Source: Candidatus Peregrinibacteria bacterium (lineage in GTDB: Bacteria > Patescibacteriota > Gracilibacteria > UBA1369 > LOWO2-01-FULL-3). Taken from it: DNA of 6,028 bases. The first letter of the stretch is position 1. Each line of letters starts with the position of its first letter. Shown here piece after piece: positions 5,930-6,028 of the stretch. The position numbers and the translations under genes are program-made. The stretch spans positions 1 to 6,028 of the forward strand of contig JACROX010000073.1 of assembly GCA_016214225.1 (NCBI GenBank), read 5' to 3'. Under the pieces are notes generated by a model. That model saw nothing but the letters and a program-made list of their open reading frames with translations. It did not search any database and was not told the origin of the DNA.

Positions 5930-5945
5930 GATCCCACATTCGAGG

Positions 5946-6028
5946 TTAAAACCGACCACTTTGGATAAGTTGTGAATAAATTTGATTTGGCGTTTTGTAT
6001 TTGAGTGATTTTCTTGGCCTGTTGTTGA
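5946..6028 (-). mobile_element. IS30-family transposase, C-terminal end, cut by the window edge
   Basis: In the frame ending at a TAA at 5946-5948, the last 26 codons read NNRPRKSLKYKTPNQIY followed by SQLIQSGRF. The NNRPRKxLxYKTPxxxY pattern is the hallmark of the C-terminus of IS30-family DDE transposases, just after the catalytic domain. The rest of the gene is outside the window, so whether the element is intact is unknown. The element's terminal inverted repeat should lie shortly after the stop, in about 5920-5945. Its outer edge cannot be fixed without the other end. The element reads toward the lyase gene and ends only about 50 bases before that gene's start codon. Confidence 0.78.

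Noticed and set aside
5908..5951. Repeated GGTTAA / TTAACC motifs between the lyase gene and the transposase as operator or inverted repeat
   Set aside because: The matches are only six bases long in AT-rich DNA; without the other IS end they cannot be told from chance.

Overview
The window is AT-rich bacterial DNA (roughly one third G+C by eye). It is densely packed and carries housekeeping and biosynthetic genes. Recognisable parts are a remnant of a divisome cluster (sbp and a broken ftsQ), a folate gene (folC), a queuosine-precursor operon (queE-queC-queF), a small lipoprotein, an aspartase/fumarase-family lyase, and the tail of an IS30-type transposase. No defence system, CRISPR array, rRNA or tRNA is visible. 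The lineage cannot be fixed from this window. Sbp beside ftsQ is a layout known best from Firmicutes-type division clusters. However, none of the seven intact-looking starts, nor that of the truncated sbp, has a convincing Shine-Dalgarno sequence, which is unlike Firmicutes. An uncultured low-GC lineage is a fair guess.

Layout from left to right. At 1-767, on the minus strand, are the start of sbp (cut by the window edge) and the 3' two thirds of ftsQ, whose N-terminus and start codon are missing. folC begins immediately afterwards on the plus strand at 787, so about 768-786 looks like a rearrangement junction. folC (787-2007) converges with, and overlaps, a 45-residue very basic protein (1996-2133, minus) that has its own good promoter. 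Next comes the minus-strand operon queE (3882) to queC to queF (2193), with overlapping genes. It is divergent from a lipoprotein gene (3928-4473, plus), which in turn meets the lyase gene (4470-5894, minus) stop to stop. Upstream of the lyase lie a near-consensus promoter that implies a leaderless mRNA, and then the C-terminal 26 codons of an IS30-family transposase reading toward it.

Functionally, QueE makes 7-carboxy-7-deazaguanine (CDG), QueC converts it to preQ0, and QueF reduces preQ0 to preQ1 for tRNA queuosine. The earlier steps (FolE, QueD) are not here. FolC acts in folate metabolism and is not obviously linked to the que genes. The lyase most likely interconverts aspartate with fumarate and ammonia.

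The most notable points are the broken ftsQ/folC junction, where strand composition also changes sign; the leaderless, SD-less gene starts; and the IS30 end abutting the lyase promoter. I do not see a previously undescribed multi-gene system.
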